From: Motilimonas eburnea | GTDB lineage: Bacteria; Pseudomonadota; Gammaproteobacteria; Enterobacterales; CBDFNC01 | Assembly: GCF_021295345.1 (NCBI RefSeq) | Contig: NZ_JAIMJB010000024.1 | Span: 1-60,244 of the forward strand | Direction of reading: 5' to 3' | Length of the DNA stretch: 60,244 bases | Shown: piece by piece, positions 53,592 to 60,244 of the stretch | Position numbering within the stretch: position 1 is the first letter of the stretch | Layout of the letters: each line of letters opens with the position of its first letter | Position numbers and translations under genes: made by a program | Notes under the pieces: generated by a model | Databases searched by the model: none | Told to the model about the DNA's origin: nothing | The model's input: the letters and a program-made list of their open reading frames with translations, nothing else

Positions 53592-54619
53592 AAGAGATCA
53601 TGCTCCCCTACATTCTGATTGTTTGGTTGTTGGTTAAACTGGGCGTGATCCAGTGGAACTTGAAAAACGCGGTCACCAGCGTGGCCATTGGTGCCTTTAT
53701 TGCTTTTTTACTTTTCACGGGGCATCGGTTTTGGTCCCCCGCAGATTTAACCGACAGTACCACGGTGAAAGCGCCACATGCAGTGCTCAGCCCGCTGTTT
53801 GGTCAAGAAGTTGACAGGGTATATGTAGAGCACAACCAACAGGTTAAGAAGGGCGATTTAATTTACACCTTAGTGTCGGTAGATAGCCAAGATCAAATTG
53901 ATGCCCTTAAGGCTGACAAATTGGCGACAGAGGCTGAAATTCTCGCTGCGGATGCCAAAATTGTGAATGAACGCAGAAACTTGGATCGTTTAGCTAAGCT
54001 CAATGATTTCGCCAGTCAGGCCAGTCGCGATGATTCCAGCGCGCGGATAGCGGTTGAACAAGCTAAAAAAGCGGCATTGCAAGCGAAGGTTGAATCGATT
54101 GCGGCCAAAATTAATTCTGCGAAATGGCAAGATGAGCGCCGCGAAGTGCGCGCCCCGTTTGATGGTCAATTGTCCATTAACAACCTGTCAGCCGGGACAC
54201 GCGTTGGTAATATGCACTTGTACGATACCAGCCGAAAATTTGTTGAAATGCGCATTGCTGATCAAACTTACCGCAATATCAAACCCGGCCAATTTAGTGA
54301 ATTCTATTTGGATGCCTATCCGGGTGAAATTTTTCGAGGCCGAGTCCACAGTGTGACGACCGGTACTGGTGAAGCCATGGTGAACGTGAGAAGTGGTGAT
54401 CAACACGTGCGTCGCCATGTTGGGCAAAACCAAAGCTCACACGGTCGCACCGTGATCATCGAGTTCATCGAGCCCGAGGGCTACAATGTGCCTATCGGCG
54501 CGACGGGATCCGCTTGGATTTCGGCGAGTAAGCCTCACGGTATGCTTGGCTTTATGGATATTATTGGCGCGGCAACGGTCCGCCTTAAAGCCCTTAAAGC
54601 CTATTTCAGTGCCCTATAG
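53588..54619 (+). CDS. HlyD-family secretion adaptor (YiaV/YibH-like)
   Basis: A 343-residue inner-membrane adaptor with one or two N-terminal helices (residues 5-22 and 30-46), a lipoyl half (SPLFGQEVDRVYVEHNQQVKKGDLIYTL, about 72-99), a coiled-coil hairpin (about 105-178, DALKADKLATEAEILAADAK) and VRAPFDGQLSINNLSAGT, followed by a beta-barrel. It belongs to the HlyD/EmrA group. No ABC or MFS pump is adjacent, only the upstream unknown membrane protein that overlaps it by four bases. It should span the periplasm. Confidence 0.85.
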   Translation: MKEIMLPYILIVWLLVKLGVIQWNLKNAVTSVAIGAFIAFLLFTGHRFWSPADLTDSTTVKAPHAVLSPLFGQEVDRVYVEHNQQVKKGDLIYTLVSVDSQDQIDALKADKLATEAEILAADAKIVNERRNLDRLAKLNDFASQASRDDSSARIAVEQAKKAALQAKVESIAAKINSAKWQDERREVRAPFDGQLSINNLSAGTRVGNMHLYDTSRKFVEMRIADQTYRNIKPGQFSEFYLDAYPGEIFRGRVHSVTTGTGEAMVNVRSGDQHVRRHVGQNQSSHGRTVIIEFIEPEGYNVPIGATGSAWISASKPHGMLGFMDIIGAATVRLKALKAYFSAL

Positions 54620-54644
54620 GCAGGCGGAAGATGCCCTTTCGATG

Positions 54645-55283
54645 CTATTCTAACGCGTCGATAAGGGCAGGTATCTGCTCTGCAAGATGGCAGGGGGACA
54701 AACGACAAAAGCGCACCGCGACAGCAAAACGCGCGGCCCCGACTTTACTGACGGCCGCCGCTAAATAATCGGGTTCAATAAAGAAGCGCTTAGCATAGCT
54801 TTCGATAGCGGCATCGAGACTGACAAACTCTTCACCATCAAAGCAAAAGCTCGTTGGCTGGCTAAGCATCTCTTGTCCTTCACTTTGAATGGACCAGCCT
54901 TGAAATAACAACCGTTGTTGCGCTATTTCAAACATCATCCACGCACTTTTTTTAAACCCTGCGAAGGCTTTTCCGCTCAGTTCACTTTGCTCTAGTTCTT
55001 GTTTTGTCCAGTTTTTGCCGATGGCTAAATGCTTTTGGTATTTGCGGGCAAATGCTTTTTTATATTGGGCTCTAAAGTCAGCAATATGGTTATTTGCTCC
55101 GCGAACCTGCTTCGCCAAGCCCAAACATTCTTGGCAACAGGGTAATATCAAAGGGGCATGTTCGCAACGCGATGCATCTTGTGTATTGGCTGGAAAGCGG
55201 AATTGACGGTGGCATGGTTCGCCGCATAACCAGCAGAGGTGGCGAAAATGAAATGGAATGTCGATGGTTTGATAATCAAGCAT
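54645..55283 (-). CDS. Unknown protein with cysteine-rich N-terminus
   Basis: I do not recognise this 212-residue soluble protein. The first 55 residues contain C17-x2-C20-x3-C24 (CWLCGEPC) and further cysteines in PCCQECLG, which looks like a metal-binding or zinc-ribbon unit. The rest is helical, with RFAVAVRFCRLSPCHLAEQIP at the end. Relatives are probably hypothetical proteins of marine gammaproteobacteria. It is convergent with the HlyD gene and ends 25 bases from it. Confidence 0.5.
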   Translation of the reverse strand: MLDYQTIDIPFHFRHLCWLCGEPCHRQFRFPANTQDASRCEHAPLILPCCQECLGLAKQVRGANNHIADFRAQYKKAFARKYQKHLAIGKNWTKQELEQSELSGKAFAGFKKSAWMMFEIAQQRLLFQGWSIQSEGQEMLSQPTSFCFDGEEFVSLDAAIESYAKRFFIEPDYLAAAVSKVGAARFAVAVRFCRLSPCHLAEQIPALIDALE

Positions 55284-55451
55284 AGGTTAAGCGCAGCGCA
55301 AATTGCGCCAAGTACAACATTTTTAGCTAATTAATAACAGTAAAATAAAATTAAGTTGTTATTAATGAAGTGATTGATGTTAAATTGATGGCTCATATCG
55401 TGCTAAACAGCACCGCAGGATATCCAAGTCCGTCATATCAAAAGGGGTTAT

Positions 55452-56309
55452 ATGAAATCACATTTTCGCAAAGCCATCATCGTTTCTTCTGTGTTGTTTG
55501 CTGTTGGGGCGCTGCAAGCGTGTTCTAAAGCGCAGGAGCAGGCGCAAGTTGCACCGAATGAATCGAATGCATCAACCGAAGTGGAAGCACCCGTTTCAGA
55601 GCAAAAAGAGGCGACCAATATGGTGAGCTTGTCCACTCAAGTGTTGTACTTAGATCGCAGTATGTTACCTGAAGGTGCCCAGGTTAGCGTGAGTTTACTT
55701 GATGTTTCGATTGTCGGTGGGGAGCCATTGACCTTAGCAGAGCAAATCGTCACGGTGCAAGGTGGCCCTCCTTATGCATTGACCCTCGAATACGATCAAA
55801 ACCAGATCCAAGCCAATCATAAATATGGCCTAGCAGCAAAGATCAAGCTGGCTGATAAGCTGTTGTATCAAAGCACCGATTATCTTGATCCTTTTAGTGA
55901 AGCGCTATCAGGCAACGTAGAGATAGTAGTGAAAAAGTTACCTGAGCCGACAGCGCAGGCCGAATTTAAGAATACTTACTGGAAACTCATCAGCATTGGC
56001 GACAATCCCGTCCCAACGGTAGTAGGAGCTAGAGAGCTTTTTGTTCAATTTATGCTTGAAGAAAACCAAGTGAGGGGCTTCTCCGGTTGTAATAATTTTA
56101 TGGGCAATTACCAACTTGATGGTCATACGGTGCAGCTAACGCCGATGGCCGGTACACGAAAAATGTGTCCTAGTGGCATGGAGCAAGAGCAAGCATTCTT
56201 GCAAGCCTTTACGGATGTAGTAGGTTATCAAATTGAAGGGGAAAACCTTAAGTTGCAAAATGCAGCGGGCGAAACCTTGTTGGCGTTTGAATCTCGCTAT
56301 ATGAATTAA
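55452..56309 (+). CDS. YbaY-META domain lipoprotein
   Basis: A 285-residue lipoprotein. The signal ends GALQAC with lipid cysteine C24, and an acidic linker follows. Residues about 60-160 form a YbaY-type domain (QVLYLDRSMLPEGAQVSVSLLDVS, QIQANHKYGLAAKI). The C-terminal 115 residues form a META domain (KNTYWKLISI, RGFSGCNNFMGNY, MAGTRKMCP). META domains (as in HslJ) occur in stress-linked envelope proteins. This combination is seen in heat-inducible proteins, but the exact function is unknown. Confidence 0.85.
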   Translation: MKSHFRKAIIVSSVLFAVGALQACSKAQEQAQVAPNESNASTEVEAPVSEQKEATNMVSLSTQVLYLDRSMLPEGAQVSVSLLDVSIVGGEPLTLAEQIVTVQGGPPYALTLEYDQNQIQANHKYGLAAKIKLADKLLYQSTDYLDPFSEALSGNVEIVVKKLPEPTAQAEFKNTYWKLISIGDNPVPTVVGARELFVQFMLEENQVRGFSGCNNFMGNYQLDGHTVQLTPMAGTRKMCPSGMEQEQAFLQAFTDVVGYQIEGENLKLQNAAGETLLAFESRYMN

Positions 56310-56316
56310 CTAACAT

Positions 56317-56346
56317 AAAAAAGCCCGAACATTTAGGTTCGGGCTT
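56317..56346. terminator. Shared terminator between the YbaY-META gene and the small ORF
   Basis: A 10-bp stem AAGCCCGAAC/GTTCGGGCTT with a 6-base loop. The minus strand continues with six T, so it mainly ends the small-ORF transcript (56429-56554). On the plus strand the tail ATCAG is weak. Confidence 0.8.
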
Positions 56347-56428
56347 ATCAGTCAAGGTTACTTTAAGGCGTCATTCGACATTGCTTTCTGATTTCGTGAT
56401 AAGTGACCTTGTCTGCAGTGAGGCGTGA

Positions 56429-56554
56429 TTAACGACCACTGTTACGAATAGGCTTGATTTGGCCATCGCAAGCGTGGGGTAAATCTTGTTGTTTAGGGTT
56501 CCATAAGCTGAACCATAGATGTCGATTTCTCAAGTTACGCTTTTTCGTTTGCAT
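56429..56554 (-). CDS. Small ORF, 41 residues, basic (unannotated)
   Basis: A 42-codon frame starts MQTKKRNLRNRHLWFSLWNP and ends QIKPIRNSGR. It has AAGGA eight bases before the ATG, a TAA stop, and a terminator of its own orientation about 85 bases downstream, so it looks like an expressed small gene. It is basic, with two or three tryptophans and one cysteine, and no membrane segment. The family is unknown to me. Possible -10/-35 elements lie around 56595-56640, where TGTCATAT occurs twice. Confidence 0.6.
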   Translation of the reverse strand: MQTKKRNLRNRHLWFSLWNPKQQDLPHACDGQIKPIRNSGR

Positions 56555-57215
56555 AGTATAATTCCTTCTTCATTTCTTATCAGTTTCTAACTTGCCCTGA
56601 GCATATGACAGTGCTGGGGCAAAAATATGACAATCTGGTTAACTTTTCGCCTGAACGGTTCGAGTGAGCGAATTCACCACGGATGCGGTGCAATCAATCT
56701 AAGCGCCACAGTTTGGCTTGTTAATGCATGTTCCCGAAACAGTTCAATGTTTGGCCATAACCTTGTTTGGATTGTCCTCTAGCCGCTGGTTTGTCGTGCT
56801 AGATATGTCCACTATCTGTTGTTTTTTATCGAATAGCAAGTAGGGAGAAACCGATATAACAAAATATTTTGCTGTTAAGGCTAAAAATGAACCTAGGGGT
56901 ATCGGTTTTTGCGAAAGAACAAAGAAAAAGTAAATTTGTTACATCATAATGGCAAAACAGCAGCCCAAACGTTGATAATTTTCGCTAAATTGTGTTTGAT
57001 CCCCAGTAAATTAAGCATAATTTGAAATAAAAATTGATCTACTAACTACAATAAACGAAAAAATAGGTACACTAACCTTGTTTTCTTGGTATGTATCTAA
57101 AGTAGGTCTACAGCAAGCCTAAAGCAGGTGTTGGGCTTTATGAATGCAGGGAACAGCTGGGCTTTCATGCCGGGTTGTTAAAGAAAATTTTGATTAAAAT
57201 TGGTCGAGGTAGCAA
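56555..57215. other. 660-bp region upstream of pfkA
   Basis: No long frame is present. It holds the probable promoter of the small ORF, a folded element at 56848-56908, and the pfkA promoter region. AT-rich sequence around 56930-57060 probably contains the pfkA promoter. I see no clear Cra (FruR) operator. Confidence 0.45.
56848..56908 (+). ncRNA. Candidate structured RNA or leader upstream of pfkA
   Basis: The outer arms AAACCGATA and TATCGGTTT enclose about 43 bases, with an inner AAAATATTTT palindrome and a CCTAGG palindrome. The second arm is followed by TT, giving a T-run at 56906-56910 as in a terminator. It could be a small RNA or a long-leader structure. This is a structural impression only. 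Confidence 0.3.
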
Positions 57216-58178
57216 GTGATTAAAAAAATAGGCGTACTAACTAGCGGTGGCGATGCTCCAGGTATGAATGCAGCAGTACGAGCAGTGGTAAGAGCTGGCT
57301 TGTCTGAAGGCTTAGAAGTGTATGGTATCTACGGCGGTTATTACGGGCTTTATCACGACAACATTAAAAAGATGGGACGCCATGACGTTTCTGACGTGAT
57401 CAACCGTGGTGGCACTGTACTGGGCTCTGCGCGTTTTCCTGAATTTAAAGAAGAAAGCGTTCGTCGTGAAGCCATTAAAAATCTCGAAAAGCATGGTATT
57501 GATGCACTCGTTGTGATTGGTGGCGATGGCTCTTACATGGGCGCCATGAAGCTAAGTGAAATGGGTTTCCCGTGCATTGGTCTACCGGGCACCATCGACA
57601 ACGATATCTCTGGTACCGACTACACCATCGGCTTTATGACCGCGCTGGATACCGTGGTTGATGCCATTGATCGTTTGCGTGACACGTCTTCTTCGCACAA
57701 CCGTATTTCGATTGTTGAGATCATGGGCCGCCATTGTGGTGACCTTGCACTTTGGGCGTCTGTTGCGGGTGGCTCAGAGTACATTATTGTGCCAGAAGTG
57801 GACTTTGACGAAGATGAATTGCTAAAACAAATCAAAGACGGCGAAGCCAAAGGCAAGAAGCATGCTATCGTTGCTATCACCGAATTGATGACAGATGTGA
57901 ATGCCATGGCTAAGCGCATTGAGTCAGCGACGGGTCGTGAAACGCGTGCGACGATTTTAGGTCACATTCAACGTGGTGGTGCACCGAACGCTTGGGACCG
58001 TGTACAAGCGAGCCGCATGGGCGGTTATGCGGTTGAACTACTACTAAACGGTGAAAGTGCGCGTTGTGTGGGTATCCAAAAAGGTCAGTTGGTACACCAT
58101 GACATCATTGAGTGTTTAACCACCATGCGTCGTCCTTTCCGTCAAGATTTATACGACCTATCTAACCGTTTGTTCTAA
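57216..58178 (+). CDS. pfkA: 6-phosphofructokinase
   Basis: A 320-residue ATP-dependent phosphofructokinase, the committing step of glycolysis, of the same length as E. coli PfkA. The GTG start has GAGGT about 12 bases upstream. Visible sites are [17 protein letters not shown] (ATP loop), [11 protein letters not shown], the catalytic [16 protein letters not shown] with its Asp pair, the fructose-6-phosphate sites [13 protein letters not shown] and [15 protein letters not shown] terminator follows the gene (58203-58235). Confidence 0.96.
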   Translation: MIKKIGVLTSGGDAPGMNAAVRAVVRAGLSEGLEVYGIYGGYYGLYHDNIKKMGRHDVSDVINRGGTVLGSARFPEFKEESVRREAIKNLEKHGIDALVVIGGDGSYMGAMKLSEMGFPCIGLPGTIDNDISGTDYTIGFMTALDTVVDAIDRLRDTSSSHNRISIVEIMGRHCGDLALWASVAGGSEYIIVPEVDFDEDELLKQIKDGEAKGKKHAIVAITELMTDVNAMAKRIESATGRETRATILGHIQRGGAPNAWDRVQASRMGGYAVELLLNGESARCVGIQKGQLVHHDIIECLTTMRRPFRQDLYDLSNRLF

Positions 58179-58202
58179 AAGCTAATATTAGCCAATCTGA
58201 TT

Positions 58203-58235
58203 AAGCCAGCTCGGGTAACCGCAGCTGGCTTTTTT
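58203..58235 (+). terminator. Terminator of pfkA
   Basis: The stem AAGCCAGCT/AGCTGGCTT with an 11-base loop is followed by TTTT. It lies 24 bases after the stop and just before the start of the next gene. Confidence 0.88.
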
Positions 58236-58249
58236 AATGGGAGACTCAC

Positions 58250-59437
58250 GTGCATAGCGCAATATTTCAGGCTATTTCCTCCTCGTTGCAAAGGCATCGC
58301 GCTTTATGGCAAATATCGCCGTTTGAGTGCCATGATCTACCGTGGCGAGATGATTTTCCTGGGCTAGCCCAAGGGCTAGAACGATTAAATGAAGCCGAAA
58401 TAGCGCATTTAGTGCAAGATGAGGCTGCGGCGCAATCTTGGTTTGCGCAATATGTTGAGCTGATTGATACATCATCCCTTAATTGGCTCAGTAAGCCACG
58501 ACAAGCCATTGAGCCGCCATTTTGGTTGCTAAATGGGGTAAAGGGGCGTAAGAGCGAGCAAATCGCGGCTTTTGCCGCTCAATTGCCTAGGTCAGTCACT
58601 CATTGGCTTGAATGGTGTGCCGGTAAAGGCCATCTAGGGCGTGTCGCTCAGTATCACACTCAGCAGCCGATCACGTCGATAGAATGGCAATCGACGCTTT
58701 GTCACCATGGTCAAGCCATGGCTGATCAGTTGAGGTGTCAGCAGCAGTTCGTTCAAGCCGATGTGCTAAACGACAACCTATCGCATCTCTTCAACGAGGC
58801 GAAGGGGGTGATGGCGCTACATGCCTGCGGTCAGCTGCATTTAGAATTACTTGAGCAAGCCCGCCAACATCAGATTGAGCATATTTTCGTTTGTCCCTGC
58901 TGTTACCATTTGATCAGTGACAGCGCTTATCTGGGGCTCAGTGAGCAGGCAAAAGCGGTTGGTTTGACGTTATCAAAGCGGGATCTGAAATTGCCTTTAC
59001 AGCAATTGGTGACCAGTGGCCAACGTGGACGACGGCAACGAGAGACCGAGTTACTGTGGCGCTTGAGCTTTTCTCAATACGTGCAGTTGTTAACGGGCGA
59101 GAGCCAATATACGCCCTTACCAAACTTTGCTAAAGCGCTGTTAAATCAGGATTATGAAGCTTTTTGTCGCTGGGCTTGTCAAGCTAAGGGTTATGCTTTT
59201 AATGCTCGTCTGATGTCAGACTCCTTGGTTCGCGGACAAGGGCAGCTTGCCTTGGTCAATACAATAGAGCTTGTACGTCAGCGTTTTCGCCGACTGTTAG
59301 AGCTGTGGTTAGTTCTCGATCGGGTTTGCTTTTTGGAAGAGGCGGGCTATCAAGTTTCGTTGATGGCATTTTGTGACTTTTCAGTGACACCTCGGAACCT
59401 GCTCATTAAAGCCCAATTAGCGCCACTGAATACCTAA
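58250..59437 (+). CDS. SAM-dependent methyltransferase, METTL25-like
   Basis: A 395-residue cytosolic methyltransferase. The GTG start has GGGAG about eight bases upstream. The SAM fold shows LEWCAGKGHLGRVAQ (residues about 122-136), then ADVLNDNL and ALHACGQLHLELL, and a CPCCYHLI motif (about 212-219) shared by METTL25/DUF-type methyltransferases. The substrate is unknown; eukaryotic METTL25 has been linked to histidine or RNA methylation only tentatively. It stands alone downstream of the pfkA terminator. Confidence 0.78.
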   Translation: MHSAIFQAISSSLQRHRALWQISPFECHDLPWRDDFPGLAQGLERLNEAEIAHLVQDEAAAQSWFAQYVELIDTSSLNWLSKPRQAIEPPFWLLNGVKGRKSEQIAAFAAQLPRSVTHWLEWCAGKGHLGRVAQYHTQQPITSIEWQSTLCHHGQAMADQLRCQQQFVQADVLNDNLSHLFNEAKGVMALHACGQLHLELLEQARQHQIEHIFVCPCCYHLISDSAYLGLSEQAKAVGLTLSKRDLKLPLQQLVTSGQRGRRQRETELLWRLSFSQYVQLLTGESQYTPLPNFAKALLNQDYEAFCRWACQAKGYAFNARLMSDSLVRGQGQLALVNTIELVRQRFRRLLELWLVLDRVCFLEEAGYQVSLMAFCDFSVTPRNLLIKAQLAPLNT

Positions 59438-59446
59438 CGATGCGAG

Positions 59447-60244
59447 TTATTTTTGATAAAGCTCGGCGACGCCTAAAATGTTGCCAAGTTGCTCATAGGC
59501 CAGATCAAGCTGCACCAGCAGCTTGGGATCGACTAACTTGTCTTCCGTTAACTCATCAGGGTAATAAGCCTCAATACACGCCTTTAACTCTTGATATTTT
59601 TCCAAGCTAAACAAACAACTAGGGTTAACAGCTTGGCGCTCATCGACAGTCAAACTCAGGCGTAATCGTAAACAGGCTGGGCCTCCGCCATTATTCATAC
59701 TTTGATCTAAATTGACGAAATGGACTTGGCTGATGGGGTTGCTCTGTTCATTAATCAGCGTTTGGATAAATTGATTAACTTGCTCGTTGACGGCGCAATG
59801 ATGGGGGACAATTAACACATACTCGCCTTTATCATTGATGACAATTTGACTGTTGAACAGATAACTGTCTACCGCATTTTTCAGACTGACTTGGCTACTG
59901 CTCACCCGAATCAGGTGATAGGGCTGAGGTGTTGCGTGTTTTGCCATAAAATCAAGTAGTTCGGTTTCGGCGTAAAACGCTTCTTGATGGTAAAACAAGA
60001 CTTGCTGGTGGCCGACACAGATGACGTCGTTGTGAAACACGCCTTGATCGATGGCATTCGGTGATTGTTGTAAAAACAGGGTCCGCTCGGGCGCTAAACC
60101 ATGACTACGCGCAATGGCCTGGCAAGCGGCTAACGTTTGCCGAGCAGGGAAGGTCGTGGGCATGACGTTGCTTTGTTTGGCTCTGCCATAGACAAAAATA
60201 TTGATGCCGGCTGCTTCGCGGTTTTGACATAGCCGAGTATGATT
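59447..60244 (-). CDS. astB: N-succinylarginine dihydrolase, C-terminal part (cut by window edge)
   Basis: The frame stays open to the right edge, so only the last 265 or so residues of a protein of about 447 are seen. It converts N2-succinylarginine to succinylornithine, ammonia and CO2 in the arginine succinyltransferase pathway. Recognisable AstB text includes VMPTTFPARQT, IDQGVFHNDVI (with the active-site His in FHND), DSYLFNSQ and NNGGGPACLRLRL, which carries the nucleophilic cysteine. The frame beginning at 60163 is internal. Other ast genes are outside the window. Confidence 0.93.
   Translation of the reverse strand, partial: NHTRLCQNREAAGINIFVYGRAKQSNVMPTTFPARQTLAACQAIARSHGLAPERTLFLQQSPNAIDQGVFHNDVICVGHQQVLFYHQEAFYAETELLDFMAKHATPQPYHLIRVSSSQVSLKNAVDSYLFNSQIVINDKGEYVLIVPHHCAVNEQVNQFIQTLINEQSNPISQVHFVNLDQSMNNGGGPACLRLRLSLTVDERQAVNPSCLFSLEKYQELKACIEAYYPDELTEDKLVDPKLLVQLDLAYEQLGNILGVAELYQK

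Noticed and set aside
56888-56944. An 18-residue frame MNLGVSVFAKEQ... within the pfkA leader
   Set aside because: It has no Shine-Dalgarno sequence and lies within the folded element, so it is not supported as a gene.

Overview
This window is a piece of a gammaproteobacterial chromosome of moderate G+C, most like marine Alteromonadales-type bacteria (Shewanella, Motilimonas and relatives). The evidence is the fadE/gmhA/yafJ order, the divergent asnC/asnA pair, pfkA, an AST-pathway astB at the right edge, a VF530-type protein, two SPFH genes with nfeD, and three RND efflux systems. The genus cannot be settled from sequence reading alone. I saw no rRNA, tRNA, CRISPR array or prophage.

Layout. 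1-1.6 kb: the end of an integron cassette array read leftwards (NIPSNAP, SMI1/KNR4 and unknown cassettes) with two nearly identical 78-bp attC sites. Its leftmost attC is interrupted by the end of an IS110/IS1111-type element. No integrase gene is present. 1.6-5.4 kb: a REP/BIME repeat, an OFA-family MFS transporter, a CARB-like class A beta-lactamase and a DUF3429 membrane protein. 5.4-13.3 kb: a probable sulfur/persulfide island made of an RND pump and adaptor, a CoA-disulfide/persulfide reductase with a rhodanese domain, a DUF2892 protein, a dithiol ArsR-family regulator and a split YeeE/YedE transporter. 13.3-16.7 kb: the fadE-gmhA-yafJ locus, in which the fadE position holds a strongly divergent, shortened FadE-like protein. 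16.8-24.6 kb: accessory genes (DUF3592, NAD(P)-binding protein, LysR, LysE, AraC, an unknown membrane protein and a MORN-type repeat protein) plus a decayed gene tail.

24.9-35.5 kb: asnC/asnA, VF530 protein, mltD, a second RND pair, and a three-gene thiamine uptake and kinase operon. 35.6-42.8 kb (minus strand): alkyl sulfatase, nfeD with two SPFH proteins, gltS and a patatin lipoprotein. 43.1-48.7 kb: a complete tripartite RND operon. 48.7-56.3 kb: MipA-like porin, two LysR regulators, FadL-type porin, a HlyD pair, a cysteine-rich unknown and a YbaY-META lipoprotein. 56.3-60.2 kb: an unlisted 41-residue small ORF, pfkA, a METTL25-like methyltransferase and partial astB.

Themes. Much of the window serves the envelope and export: three RND systems, HlyD, MipA, FadL, NfeD/SPFH and MltD. 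A second theme is sulfur: the persulfide island and the alkyl sulfatase. The observations I rate highest are the persulfide island with a cysteine pair and palindromic operator at its regulator, the degenerate FadE kept at the fadE locus, the IS inserted in an integron attC, and the small ORF at 56.4-56.6 kb.
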